A stretch of 64,000 bases of DNA, from the NCBI GenBank assembly GCA_934045075.1, contig OW203727.1, forward strand, positions 12,687,501 through 12,751,500, read 5' to 3'. Shown in pieces: positions 12,217-23,072 of the stretch. A program made the translations under genes and the position numbers. The stretch is from Yponomeuta sedellus. Taxonomy: Eukaryota > Arthropoda > Insecta > Lepidoptera > Yponomeutidae. The notes under the pieces were generated by a model. The model was not told where the DNA came from, searched no databases, and worked only from the letters and a program-made list of their open reading frames with translations. Numbering within the stretch: position 1 is the stretch's first letter; every line of letters starts with the position of its first letter.

Positions 12217-12567
12217 ATAAATTAGGTACTAAGTTAAGTTTAATTTTCGTTTCAGTGCAATAAAAGTTAACTTTTTTAAGGATGTAAGCAGTGTTTCACT
12301 ATTTTGTATACCTACAATCAAGTTCATTTTTCTTACAAAAACCACCAATGTCCAGGTACCCTAGGTTTTCAGCTTAATTTGAAGGTATAATTTCTAAGAC
12401 ATGACTTTGTTTATTATGTTTATTCTTAAAGGTCATATAACTATTTAACCAGTATAATTGATTGCTAAACTATATGGTCATCAAATTTTTTTTTATTATC
12501 TTTTTTCTTGTTCCTGAAAAAAAACTAATTTTGGACAGTGGCTGTTTTTGTAAAAAACGCTTCAATT

Positions 12568-14008
12568 AAAGAGCAGCATCATAGAAAAAAATGATCCTAG
12601 AACGTATCGTTCGTAGAGGGAGTAAATAGAATTTGACTTGACAGATATGTATATTTCTAATGATGATTAAATGACAGTCTAATATCGGCCTTATTGAGAT
12701 ATCGAACCTCTCATTCACTCTTGAAGACTTTACCTATATCTCTTACGCTCCAAACAAGCAAGAAGTTTTAAACCAGGGTATGAAACTGCTTTGTATCCCA
12801 AACTCGTTGCATCGAAACTTTCTGCTCTCTTGGAAATAAAAAATGTCAAAAATTTGAATTTGGAAGGCCAATTTTTCATTGGATAGGTAACGTTTGTGGG
12901 CCACGCTACACCACAATTTCTTTGAAGAGTGCCCAAAAAACCAAGGGGTAGCAGTAACTTCGCAGAAACCTTCGACAGTAATGCTGTCCTGCTTTCGCTA
13001 ACCAACCTTCCGTTAGAAAAATAAAGATGGCACTACGTTTGTCAATGCACTGATTTCAAGGTGCGTACAGGCTCTACTGTCAAACGCTACCGACTAGGGA
13101 TGAGCCTCACTCTCCATCGATATGAAAGAACCGTTGAAAAAATGAAGACATCATGAATTAAATCATGTATTTAATTAAAGTAAATTGCATTGTATTATTT
13201 GTTTTATCAAAATAAGTAACAATAATTTCAAAACCAACACTTTATACAAAATAGTTAATTTACAATTATATTCGTCAACGTCAACATAATACTCCGTCTC
13301 AGATTTCTTCCTGAAGGCCTATGCTTCAGAATAGAATCCGTAACGACGTATTATATTGACGTTACGTTTCTTCTTCCCATTAAGTAAAAATACAGATGAA
13401 GCTAAGACCTTGTTTTAAAAAGTTACCAAAACTTTATACTCTATGTTTATCTTGCAATTAAATTTGAAAAGGAAAATACTATTGCTAATATTGATAAGGT
13501 AAATCTATCTTCGACCACAATCTGTCGCTAAAAGTTGGCAGCAAAACGTATTTATTTATCACAATATTATATTATTATTGCTAGTAATAATACAGTAATT
13601 CGATAGATGCAGTAATTTGATGTGTCATGTTATGTATGAATTCTGATATTTAAATACATATTGTTGACAGATTTCAGACAGTAAGTATAGGGGTTGATGA
13701 CCACATCAACGAAGGAATTTTCGAACCGATGACTATAAGGATCATCAACTACGTCAGTCTGCAGTAAATTTGATCAAGAAAGAAAAATATATCCGTGGCA
13801 TTGGCAGATAACAGACATTTTTGCTTACTTCCCATGTTCAGTACAGACCTGAAAACAAAAAAAAACTTTTAATAAAGGCGTACCTATAAAAGAGAGCTGC
13901 TTAAAATAATAACATATTCCACTATTAAACAATTTCGTTTTAGATGTCTTTATAAAAGCTATTTGGGTTACCAGCTACATCCATTATTGACTGATCCTGC
14001 TAAGTAAT
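12568..14008. other. Intergenic DNA up to copy B
   Basis: No gene can be supported. A minus-strand frame at 12735-13005 ends at a plausible donor but has no Met start or known domain. AT-rich sequence follows. Confidence 0.4.
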
Positions 14009-16356
14009 TACATACTTTGAAGTAAGGTAAAATTTGCATGTTTATAGTCAGATATTTATTGCAATAAGGTGATCACCACATAATTTATTAATTGTGAAAC
14101 TAACAGCTTTGACATCCATTCATTTAACATTTTGTTTTTACCTTTCAACCTTTCTTTATGAACCTATGATTTACATTGTTGGAGAGATGGTTTTTTGTAG
14201 GTAAGTCTATGGTAGTTTGTATGATCGTTGGGTGAAATTTAAATTCAGGACAAACATAAAACAGCTGATGGGGTTTGGAAAACAAATTGGTAACACGTAG
14301 AAGTCTTAATATAAGCAACATCGTGATGTGGGAAATTCGGGCTTGTTTTTTTGATATTAGCAATTCTTACAGCAATTCATCACACTGTTTATTTATTACG
14401 ATTTAGAAATACTGAAGTAAAGATAAACTGTTAAATGAATTAAATGGATGAAGGCACCACTCGGATGCTGTGGTGCCTGGGACACTGTTTGGATGTAGTA
14501 GACTTTACTAAAAAAGTATGGTAAAGGAAGAAAAGCTTTTGTCGTTATGCTCGAACACAAAATAAACTCCTGGGAGCATCCTATTTCTGTAAAAACATGT
14601 GATAAGTGTATAATATGAAAAGTTAGCGATAAATATTCTGTAACAAATGCTTAACTTTTTTACCATTACTTCCATTTTTACTTTGTCCAAATCACTCGGG
14701 TCTAAAGTTCCTTGAGCGCAGTTTACAGACGTTTTTGTCCTGTTTCGTATTTCTGCGTTTTTGCGTGCTTTTGCTTCCATATATCAATTTGGGAAAACTT
14801 GAACAAGAATAAACAATGGATTAAGTACTAAGAAGGTGTAAGGAACAAGTATCGAATATGCCAAGAGTTGGGTCGCGGGAATATACCCGAAAGGTATATT
14901 CCCGGGTAAATACCCAAAACGGGTAAATACCCGAAATGGGTATTTATGTGGGTAAATACGTTCATTGGTGTTTTCGTTCGCTAAAATAGATTGCATTACC
15001 GTTAAATCCATTTTTACTCACGAGCCTCAGGACTATATTCAATATCTTTCATTATTTTTTGACGAAAGAACGAAATAAGTATATCTCAAGAAAATAACTT
15101 TTTTGTGATGGACAATCTCTCAATAATTCATGAAATAATTCATGAATTATTGAGAGATTGTTAAAGATTCTTACTTAGTATTTATCCGCCCGAGAGTAAA
15201 TAACCATAAATACCAGTTTCTACCGAGTATTTAACGAAAACTGACAGCAAATATTTTTAATTGGTTTTTTACAGTAAAATCTTTTAGTTAGGGTCTTATT
15301 TGATCGGTATTGATGAGATCTTTGTTTAAACTTGGGAAGCATGGTCTGATGATAGCGCTGGAAGGTGTGTATGGGATCTCCTCAACGGATAGCAGTAGAC
15401 CATTTGAGTTTGTACTTATTCGATTAGTATTTATGAAATCTTTGTTGAAACTTGGTGACAAGTTCTTAGATGGCACAGCAAAGTACCCAAATTCTAGTGC
15501 GATCATCAGACCCTTCAGACACTAGATCTTCACAACGGATAGTAGGAAACTATTCGAGTTTCGCCTTATTTAATCTGTATTATTGAGATCTTTAGCAGAA
15601 CTTTCTGATAAGATCTGATTACGACAAAGTAAGGTGATTAGTTAGTTAGATCTGGGAAAAAGAACGTGGTTACAGGATCTCCTCAACGGAGAACCTAGAA
15701 TGATTCATATTCATTTATTTTATGATATTCATTTATTTGATTTCAATAAAATCAAATTAACAAAAATGGCGCCTAGTACACCAAAGTTTCGTTCAATTTT
15801 GTTTTTAGTTTGTAATTATTTACTTTCCATCAAAATTGAAATTTAAAATATTGTATTTAAATAATTATGTCCTTAATAACATTTTTTGCCTCAAAATAAT
15901 TATTTAGTAATCAAATATCGTGTATTCTCGCGTAATGTAAGTAAATGGTAAATTAGACAGTACTATACTCTGTGGTGACAGTACTTGTAACGAAATGCAA
16001 TGCAACGTGAGGTGCATTCCGAAACAAAAATGGCGTCTAACTCGTAATAATTTGTTACTTTTCAAAAAATCATAACTCCTAAACTACTGGGTATCGAAGG
16101 AAAAAACTGAGTGATTATATTTGTTATATAAACAACTTTAAGCAGTATTAATTTGAAGCTCCAACTCGAGGGAAGAGCATGGAAGACTTAGCCGAGAATA
16201 GTGTTTCAAAGTTAATAAATCATGAGTATAATCAATTTAATCACAGTGTTCTTTATTTTAGGGCGATAGGGATGGGCATTTCCACTACCTCAGTGAAAAA
16301 GTTATCGATACTTAGTAAAGAAGTTTTTTTTTATCTCTTGTGTTTATTCCATTATA

Positions 16357-17414
16357 CAGGGTGTGTCGTAAATAATGGATAACCCTGTAGCTGCTGACTG
16401 GCCACATAATCATCTATTACATATCCCACTTTTATCGTCATTTGGCCACGCATTTTTGAATTTTTAAATTTTCAAAAGAAATATTGCTATTTTTACAATA
16501 TTGGCTACCATTTCCACAAATAAAGAGATTTTTTGCTTCTGTTTTCTGTTTCTAATTCCTGAATATCTGTACTATTACTTGAATTAGAATAAAATAAGAT
16601 AGTATTAACAATTATTTAAGAATAAATAGTTTTTTCCTAATTTTCAAGGTCATTTCTGCCGGACTATGTTACTTTGACTGAATTTTCTTAAAAAAAAATG
16701 TATGGCACTCAAGTGGCCCATTATTTTAAAAAGTTGTCCACTTCATACAGATTCTAAAATTGTGTCATAGTAAGAGGTACCTTGACGCAATACAGAGTTA
16801 TTACTAATTACATGATAAAACGTCGATTTTGCAAATTATCTGTAGTTACAATACTTACAATTTTGAGTAACAAAACGATGACTAATCGTAATGAAATGTA
16901 TTTTTAACAGTAGTTCAGGTAAAAAAAACGCGACCCCTTCGACATGTGGGTCGCTTTCTTGGAATTATGATCCCAAAATGGTCAATTGTATTGTACTTCA
17001 AGGCCATAGATAGAAAAAGATAGGCTACTTTAAACGACACCGTATTCATAAGAGTAAAAAAGAAAGGTTATGTCCTTTGTTTGGATGGGCGCAAGAAGCG
17101 GTGAAATGTAGCTTTAGTTGAGTGTGCTATCGTTCTCTTACGTTACATGTGTCTTTGCTCGCCGTATCTTTCCTGTTTAACTCGCAATCTGCTACTTTTT
17201 CTACTGGACTCCGATTTGCTTGTGAACTGGATTCGATTATTTGTGGAAATGGTAGCCAATTTTGTAAAAATAGCAATATTTCTTTTGAAAATTTAAAACA
17301 AAAATCATATTTCAAAAATGCGTGGCCAAATGACGATAAAAGTGGGATATGTAATAGATGATTATGTGGCCAGTCAGCAGCTACAAGGTTATCCATTATT
17401 TACGACACACCCTG
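16357..17414. mobile_element. Foldback DNA element, duplicate copy
   Basis: Same element as 2349-3405, carried in copy B of the large duplication, with one extra A in an internal poly-A run. TATA flanks are preserved. Confidence 0.8.
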
Positions 17415-17887
17415 TATATGTTAATTAACTTTTGAAAGCTCGATTCAGTAACGTTCTATGAAGTTACCAATTCGATTGTTGATGATTATTGAATATTTTT
17501 CCTGTTTGAATCTATTCATTGCATTGATATATTTATAGATTCAGCATGATAAATTAAAAAACTACCAAAAGGGGTTTTGATATTATTTTTATTTACAATA
17601 ATTCCACCTACTTTCATAAAATTTAGAACTTGTAATAAAATACGTTCATATATCTAATAGAAAATGAACTTGAATAGTTTTCACTGCATAATCTACGTGT
17701 AGCAATATAATAATAATGTAGCGAACAAATCGCATCACTATTGTGAAAAAAGGTGTCCAGTACTGGATTTTATATCTACGGTTTGCTGTCAAATTAATAA
17801 AGAACTTCAAGGGTGTCGATCTGTCATAAATAAAATTAACGTTTGGACTGATTATGGTGATTTTTAATTAATAATTATTTATTTCAG

Positions 17888-18018
17888 GTTACCCGAAGGT
17901 TGCATAATGCAACAAATGTGGATAGACGGCATGGCTTCACGGTCAAATTGGTATTGAACAAAATCACGTACGTTTGCAGCAGACATTTTGAAGAAGATGG
18001 CTTCATTTACAAGATTAG
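17888..18018 (+). pseudogene. THAP zinc-finger domain fragment, carboxyl half (copy B)
   Basis: Identical in content to 3879-4009, including splice-like borders. It lies 1.6 kb upstream of a separate amino-half THAP fragment at 19596-19700, in the wrong order to be spliced to it. Confidence 0.5.
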
Positions 18019-18831
18019 GTTAGGACTTTATTTTTTAAAAAAGACTGTTATTTAACGAGCAATTATTTCATATAAAAAAAATAATTTGTATAAGTTCTCT
18101 ACTGATTTATACGTATGTTTATAAATAGCCAGAATTGTAATGTTTATATTTCCATACACCTTCCTAGTAGTACTAACCAAGACTATCGCTGGATTAGAAG
18201 GACGAACATTAAATGTTTTTTTCATTTTTCCTATTATTTTATTTTACGTGTTCTTCTTACTTTTTGTAATTTCCTGTGTAATTTAAAGGCACAGCCCTGG
18301 TTCCTGATACACAGGTTACCCTTCTTCAGGAACCAGGAATTTTTAACAATGTGAGTGTGACGCTGGTTGTGCAATAAATTATTTAATTAATTTCCGTAAA
18401 AACGTCTTCTAACTTTTGTCAAATAAAAAACAATCTATCACAAGTTATTGTTGATACTTCTTTTTCTATGAGCTGCGCTCTAAAATTTTGAATGCACAAA
18501 GCTCGCTATCTAGGTATGGTTAGATCGAGGAAAATTTCTTTATTGGATGCAAATTGAACTTGTACAAATAGATAGTTTTCTGTAGTTTTTTTCAGCTAAC
18601 CTGGGCTCAATGTCATGTTATACATACATACAAACTTACATTACATACCAGATTTAGCACTTACAAGTTACAACCTTAGTAAATCAAATATATAACAATC
18701 TCTCTGTGCATGTTATCGAACTCTTCCTTAATGGGTTCACCGATTTTTATGAGTTTGTGTATTTGCAACATATAGGTAAGTGAGAACAAGAATTCGGAGA
18801 GCTGAGAATTTATCGTAGGGTTAATAAATAT

Positions 18832-19595
18832 GGCACACCAACGTTTGCGGCGCCAGCTAATACCATATAATATTAATATGGACTGCTATATTTACAGAAT
18901 GTTTAGTTAAGGAATAAATAATATCGACGTTTTCGTGTTGAATGTCCCATCCTTATGGATTTCTACCTTTGTCTATGACCCCCTATATAACTATGACTTT
19001 CTATATGCAACCTAGTACGATTGTAAAATTTCGAGTGTACGAGTTGTCCCTTTCTGGCACAAAAAATCATCGTAAGAGTAACAAGGAAAGCTATTCAATA
19101 ATCACTTTTTATTTTCGGGCTCCTTCTATGCTTTAGTCCTTATTCTGAGGCCACTACATACTCTTGCCCCCTGTACACATCGGCAATGAGAGCTGTGGGT
19201 GACTGTGTACTGGGGCCTTAATATGACTAAAGTGACAGATAATAAAGGGTTACCAGGGCTAGTCAAAATTAAATAGTGACGAGCAGATATCGATAATCAA
19301 TATCGATTCAACTATTTGGATTAATATCATAATGAAGAATGTTAACAAATTTTGATTATTAGCACTCCATATTCTCTGTCAAAAATAAAAAATACCAGTG
19401 AAAGAATTACTTCGATACGTTAATTAGTTTCGGATTTAGAAGTAAAACAAGTTGTAACCGCACGACGCGGGCCGCCGGTTACGCTGTGACGTCATAAAGC
19501 ACAACACGCTGTCTGGCTCACTCAGTCCGCTTGTAGTCGTACGCCCGTGCCGTCGAAATTATACCTAAATACTTTTAAAAATATACAATCCAAAC
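18832..19595. other. Non-coding DNA with a GC-rich, CRE-containing patch
   Basis: From 19460 to 19560 the sequence becomes GC-rich and contains TGACGTCA, a CREB/ATF-type site, just upstream of the THAP amino-half fragment. It could be an old promoter. The rest shows no coding. Confidence 0.35.
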
Positions 19596-19700
19596 ACTAG
19601 GAAATTGTTGTGCCTAAATATAAAAATACAACTACTAATTCGCCGGAAAACTTATTTTTTATAGTTCCAAAAGACGTAAAAATGCGAAAAAAATGGATTT
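19596..19700 (+). pseudogene. THAP domain fragment, amino half
   Basis: The frame reads VVPKYKNTTT, then NLFFIVPKDVKMRKKW, which matches the amino half of insect THAP domains (Cys-rich start, F-x-x-P-K-D, R-K-x-W). The zinc-binding cysteines are missing or replaced and no ATG starts the frame. It runs into an AT-rich frame without further resemblance. Remnant of a gene or transposon. Confidence 0.45.
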
Positions 19701-20640
19701 TTATAGTTTTAATAAAACTATATTACATTATGATAATGATATTTTACTATTTTTGTCCAAAATATTGTCCTTACAAAACTTTACACATTTTTCAAAAATA
19801 TCATCACAATATTATTTATTATAAACTACTTCACATCAACATTCCCTGAGGTTTCAAAGTCAACGTGTGCAATACAAAATAGGGCTTTTTTTCCATTGAT
19901 TTCCATTTTGTGTTTGTATCTGAGGATAATATTTTTTGCCTAGTACTAGTAAAGTAGTACCTTTACTATAATGCCTACGTAATAAAAGTGTTTGCCTTGG
20001 TTGGACACTTTACTTCTATAACGCAGTCATGTAAGCCCGTCAGGCGAGGCACCTATCAGGCCACTATCTTTATAAGTCGTGTATCTTCGCGACTTTATGA
20101 CATCCTTTTCTAATATTTTTCCTCTCTTGATAGCATTCGTAGCACAACTCAGATAAGAAATATTCGCATATCGAGTCGATGAATGAAAACGTTCCCTTTC
20201 GTTACATTCGTTCAATAACCTAACAAAGGTGGAATATGCAGAAATGTAGTGGCTATTTGTTAAAATTCAGAAAATTTGACTCAATTCTACAAATACAATA
20301 CAAAAAAATACAAAAAACTTTATTGTTATAAAAGTGTACAAAAATAGTGCCTGGTCCCCAAAATATAATACTCTGTACTATGGGTAACCAGACTTCCGCG
20401 CAGAAAGTGACAATGTAGCTTAGAAATAGGTAGTTTCGTTACAAAACAAAAAAAATAATAATAATAAAAGTAACAGAATTTAATTTTTTTACATTGAAAC
20501 AAAATTTGGTTATTAATGTAAATATCATATTAATTATAATACACTGCATAAACTAACCTATAATAATATACTACTTAAACTATATCATAAAATGTACTAC
20601 GTAAAATAAGCAGAGTGGGTAATAAAATAGATAGAATATT
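19701..20640. other. AT-rich non-coding DNA
   Basis: No gene, RNA or repeat border can be supported. Poly-A and ATA-rich runs at 20300 and 20450 suggest old retroelement tails. Confidence 0.4.
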
Positions 20641-21504
20641 CTTTATTGCATGTACACCAAGGATTACATAAGAGATTTATAAAATAACAGTACAGTACAA
20701 GTGGCGGCCTTATTACTAAAAGTAATTTCTTCCAGACAACCATTGACGGAAAAGAAGAAACTGAAACTGAAATACGGGTAGTCGGCGCAACTAAACAATA
20801 TTAGATAACATATTATTTTATAGTTGATACACATACATAAACGATACATAAATATGAAATTGATACACATACATAAACGGTACATAAATATGAAACAAAT
20901 AAATAAATAAATATTCATGGACATACTACACAGATCTCGTTAGCCCTATACTAAGTACAACTAAATGACTTGTGTTATAGGTGCTAACTGGACGATAGAT
21001 TTAATACAATAAATACATAGATAACATCCAAGACCAGAGACAAACTAGAAAAGTTCGTTTCCTAGTTTGACCCAGCCGGGGATCGAACCCGAGACCATCG
21101 GTTTTACAGTCAGCGTGCTAAACCGCTGCGCCACCGAGGTCGTCGGTAAATAAAAATAAACATACACAAGAAAAAAAAACATAGGACATGAACGAAAAAT
21201 ATACCTACATACCTAATACTAGAAAGGCATTTCACAAATACAAATAAAAAACTTACATTGAGGAAAAATAGTGGTTATGCACTCTGTTTTTAAATATTGG
21301 CAGGGACGGTGAGAATCTTACGTCCAAGGGAAGATCATTCCACAGGCGGACAGCTGTGATAGTAAAGGATTGGCTGAAGAACCTTGTCGAATGACTTGGT
21401 GTCTTCAGCAATCGATTGTGACCGGATCGCAAAGTCCGACTGTGCGTTTCACTTAAAAACTCAAAGCTAGTTTTGAGATACAGAGGTGTGGCTGGATTGA
21501 ACAT
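20641..21504 (-). mobile_element. 5'-truncated CR1/Jockey-like LINE, 3' end
   Basis: Read on the minus strand, 21504-21253 encodes an ORF2 carboxyl end with FTITAVRLWNDLPLDVRFSP, typical of LINE reverse-transcriptase tails, ending in TAA. The 3' untranslated part carries the landmark CTGGAAGAAAT...ATAAGGCCGCC...CAATAAAG seen again near 50530 and 57035. It terminates at AATAAAGAATATTC plus a short TCTATC tail. A SINE is nested at about 20890-21145. Confidence 0.75.
20890..21145 (-). mobile_element. tRNA-derived SINE nested in the LINE
   Basis: On the minus strand the head reads CTCGGTGGCGCAGCGGTTTA (A box TGGCGCAGCGG), then GGGTTCGATCCCCGG (B box), followed by a body and an (ATTT)n tail at 20893-20906. 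A full tRNA fold is not expected. Polymerase III internal promoter elements are clear. Confidence 0.8.
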
Positions 21505-22407
21505 AAAATCTCCTGATAATTAGTAGCGGCCATCGCGGCGCGTTGTGACATGACGTCACAAGCGGTTATGTGACTGTTAGCGGGACTCGATATTTTTCGT
21601 AACTTTGAATGCCTATAAAATCAAAACTACTTGGTATTTTTGACTACAACAAAAACTGGTGTATTTGTATACATACAGGCTTTACTGAGAAAAACATTTC
21701 AAGTGATTTGGCATACCTAGTAATATTCTTCATTGCAAAAAGCCCTTTTCAGGTCAGCTTTTTGACAGCTGTCAGCTGGTTTTACCAAAATTAATTAAAT
21801 GACGCTGTACCAGCCTCGTCTGGAAACAGCAAGAAGCGTTATCAGCACAGCGTATATGTGCGTGTCACCATTAGTTGTATTCTTTGCCTTGATATCCAAC
21901 CACGAAATAGTTTGAATGTTCTTCGGCTGGCCTATCTTCATTCTTATAGGGTTTGCGTCAGCGCCATCCATCAATCAAAGGAGTCAATTTATTTTAAGTG
22001 CTAAATCCTCACAATGCAAAACTAAAATGAAGGCATATTGGACTACTGGATCTAGGACATTATCCGGCTATGCGAAGCAAAAAAGGAGTTTCATAATATT
22101 ATCAGCGTTTGTAAGAATGAATATAATTATTTATGTGTGTATGAATGTACTATTATTATTTTTATGAATGTACGTATGTTGAGTGTTCATTTCTTCCTTC
22201 CAGAGCGTAAACGACTGGTCTTATTTTGACAAATGAGGTATGGTTGAAATTGTCTCAATTCCCCGAAAAATCCAAGGTGGCGGCCGTGGGGGGGCCGTAA
22301 AGCGAGGACTTCAATAATGGAAGGTATCGTATAGCATTGACATGGGTATCAAATTAAAGGTATTTAAGTTGTCAAATTATAGGTAAGTAAATTAAGGCCT
22401 GTGACCT
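21505..22407. other. Non-coding DNA upstream of the MITE
   Basis: Contains TGACGTCA at about 21552 within a CG-rich patch and no supportable gene. Confidence 0.35.
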
Positions 22408-22714
22408 GAGTGCTTAGTGCGAGTTTTTTAACTACTCGATCGCGTTAACGTAAACTCATATTTCTATGGCATCGAGGAAGCGCCATCTAGCGACAAGTAT
22501 GGAAATTAAAATTGCTGAGTGCGAGTTGTAATGGTTTACCTTGAGAAGTGAACACGTTTACCAGCCAAAACACGAATAAACGCGAGTGCGAGTTGTACTG
22601 TGACAGCGTTTTGCCAGTTCGAACGGTTAACTTACTCATACTCACTACTCAATGCTCGATTAACGCGGTAGTAAAGTTATTCGATTGGATCTGTCAAACT
22701 CGCACTAAGCACTC
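22408..22714. mobile_element. 307-bp MITE with inverted ends
   Basis: Both ends carry the inverted repeat GAGTGCTTAGTGCGAGTTT. The inner sequence (ACTACTCGATCGCGTTAA at left; its rearranged complement at right) is also partly symmetrical. There is no coding capacity. It sits about 360 bp upstream of the POLQ start codon. Confidence 0.75.
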
Positions 22715-23072
22715 TGCAGTGGGACATCATACCCTGGTTATTTAATGGTATACGGCCCTGTAAGTAGTTAAATTAATTTGATTAAGTCATCGTAACTTAT
22801 TAGTTACCATTACCATTACCACTGGTATTTAGCCATTGCTAACCACAGTAACCAGCCATATTTTAAAAATATCGATGAGAACAGCACTAGCCTGACTATT
22901 GCAACACTACTTGAGCAAAATGAACTGTCAAAAGTGTCAAAGTTTGTTTGTGGTCAAACTCAACTCAAACATACATACATATGAATATATGAATGAATGA
23001 TCTCAGAACGAACATTCATTTTGTTTCATTAAATATTTATTTGTTTAAAATTATGATATATTTATTGCTAAT
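22715..23072 (+). promoter_or_regulatory. 5' flank of POLQ
   Basis: AT-rich flank between the MITE and the start codon. No TATA box or initiator is decisive. Poly-pyrimidine and CATA repeats occur. Promoter position is inference. Confidence 0.3.

Larger units (their letters stand above)
9710..12563 (+). mobile_element. Complete 2.85-kb DNA transposon with inverted ends and AATT target duplication
   Basis: The ends are inverted repeats beginning GAAGCGTTTTTTACAAAAAC, continuing imperfectly through a TGTCCA motif. AATT flanks both ends (9706-9709 and 12564-12567). The motif ACAAAAACARCC is repeated just inside the left end (9722, 9818, 9872, 9912) with a relative near 12334 on the right, probably transposase binding sites. 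The single gene inside (10031-11979) has no break. A 4-bp duplication and a DGCxGQN motif in the transposase recall the Sola group, but that assignment is tentative. Confidence 0.85.
14009..18831. repeat. Copy B of the long direct duplication
   Basis: Second copy of the 1-4822 segment, offset by 14008 bases (14009 after a one-base insertion near 16925). The unique sequence starts abruptly at 18832. The junction at 14008/14009 has no obvious inverted repeat or poly-A. Contents match copy A throughout. Confidence 0.95.

Noticed and set aside
12735..13005. 91-residue minus-strand frame ending at a donor-like AG|GTAAAG
   Set aside because: No ATG start, no recognised domain, and no partner exon found; kept only as a remote possibility.
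21061..21145. Possible tRNA gene on the minus strand
   Set aside because: A and B boxes are present but the cloverleaf stems do not close, and a SINE body and tail follow.
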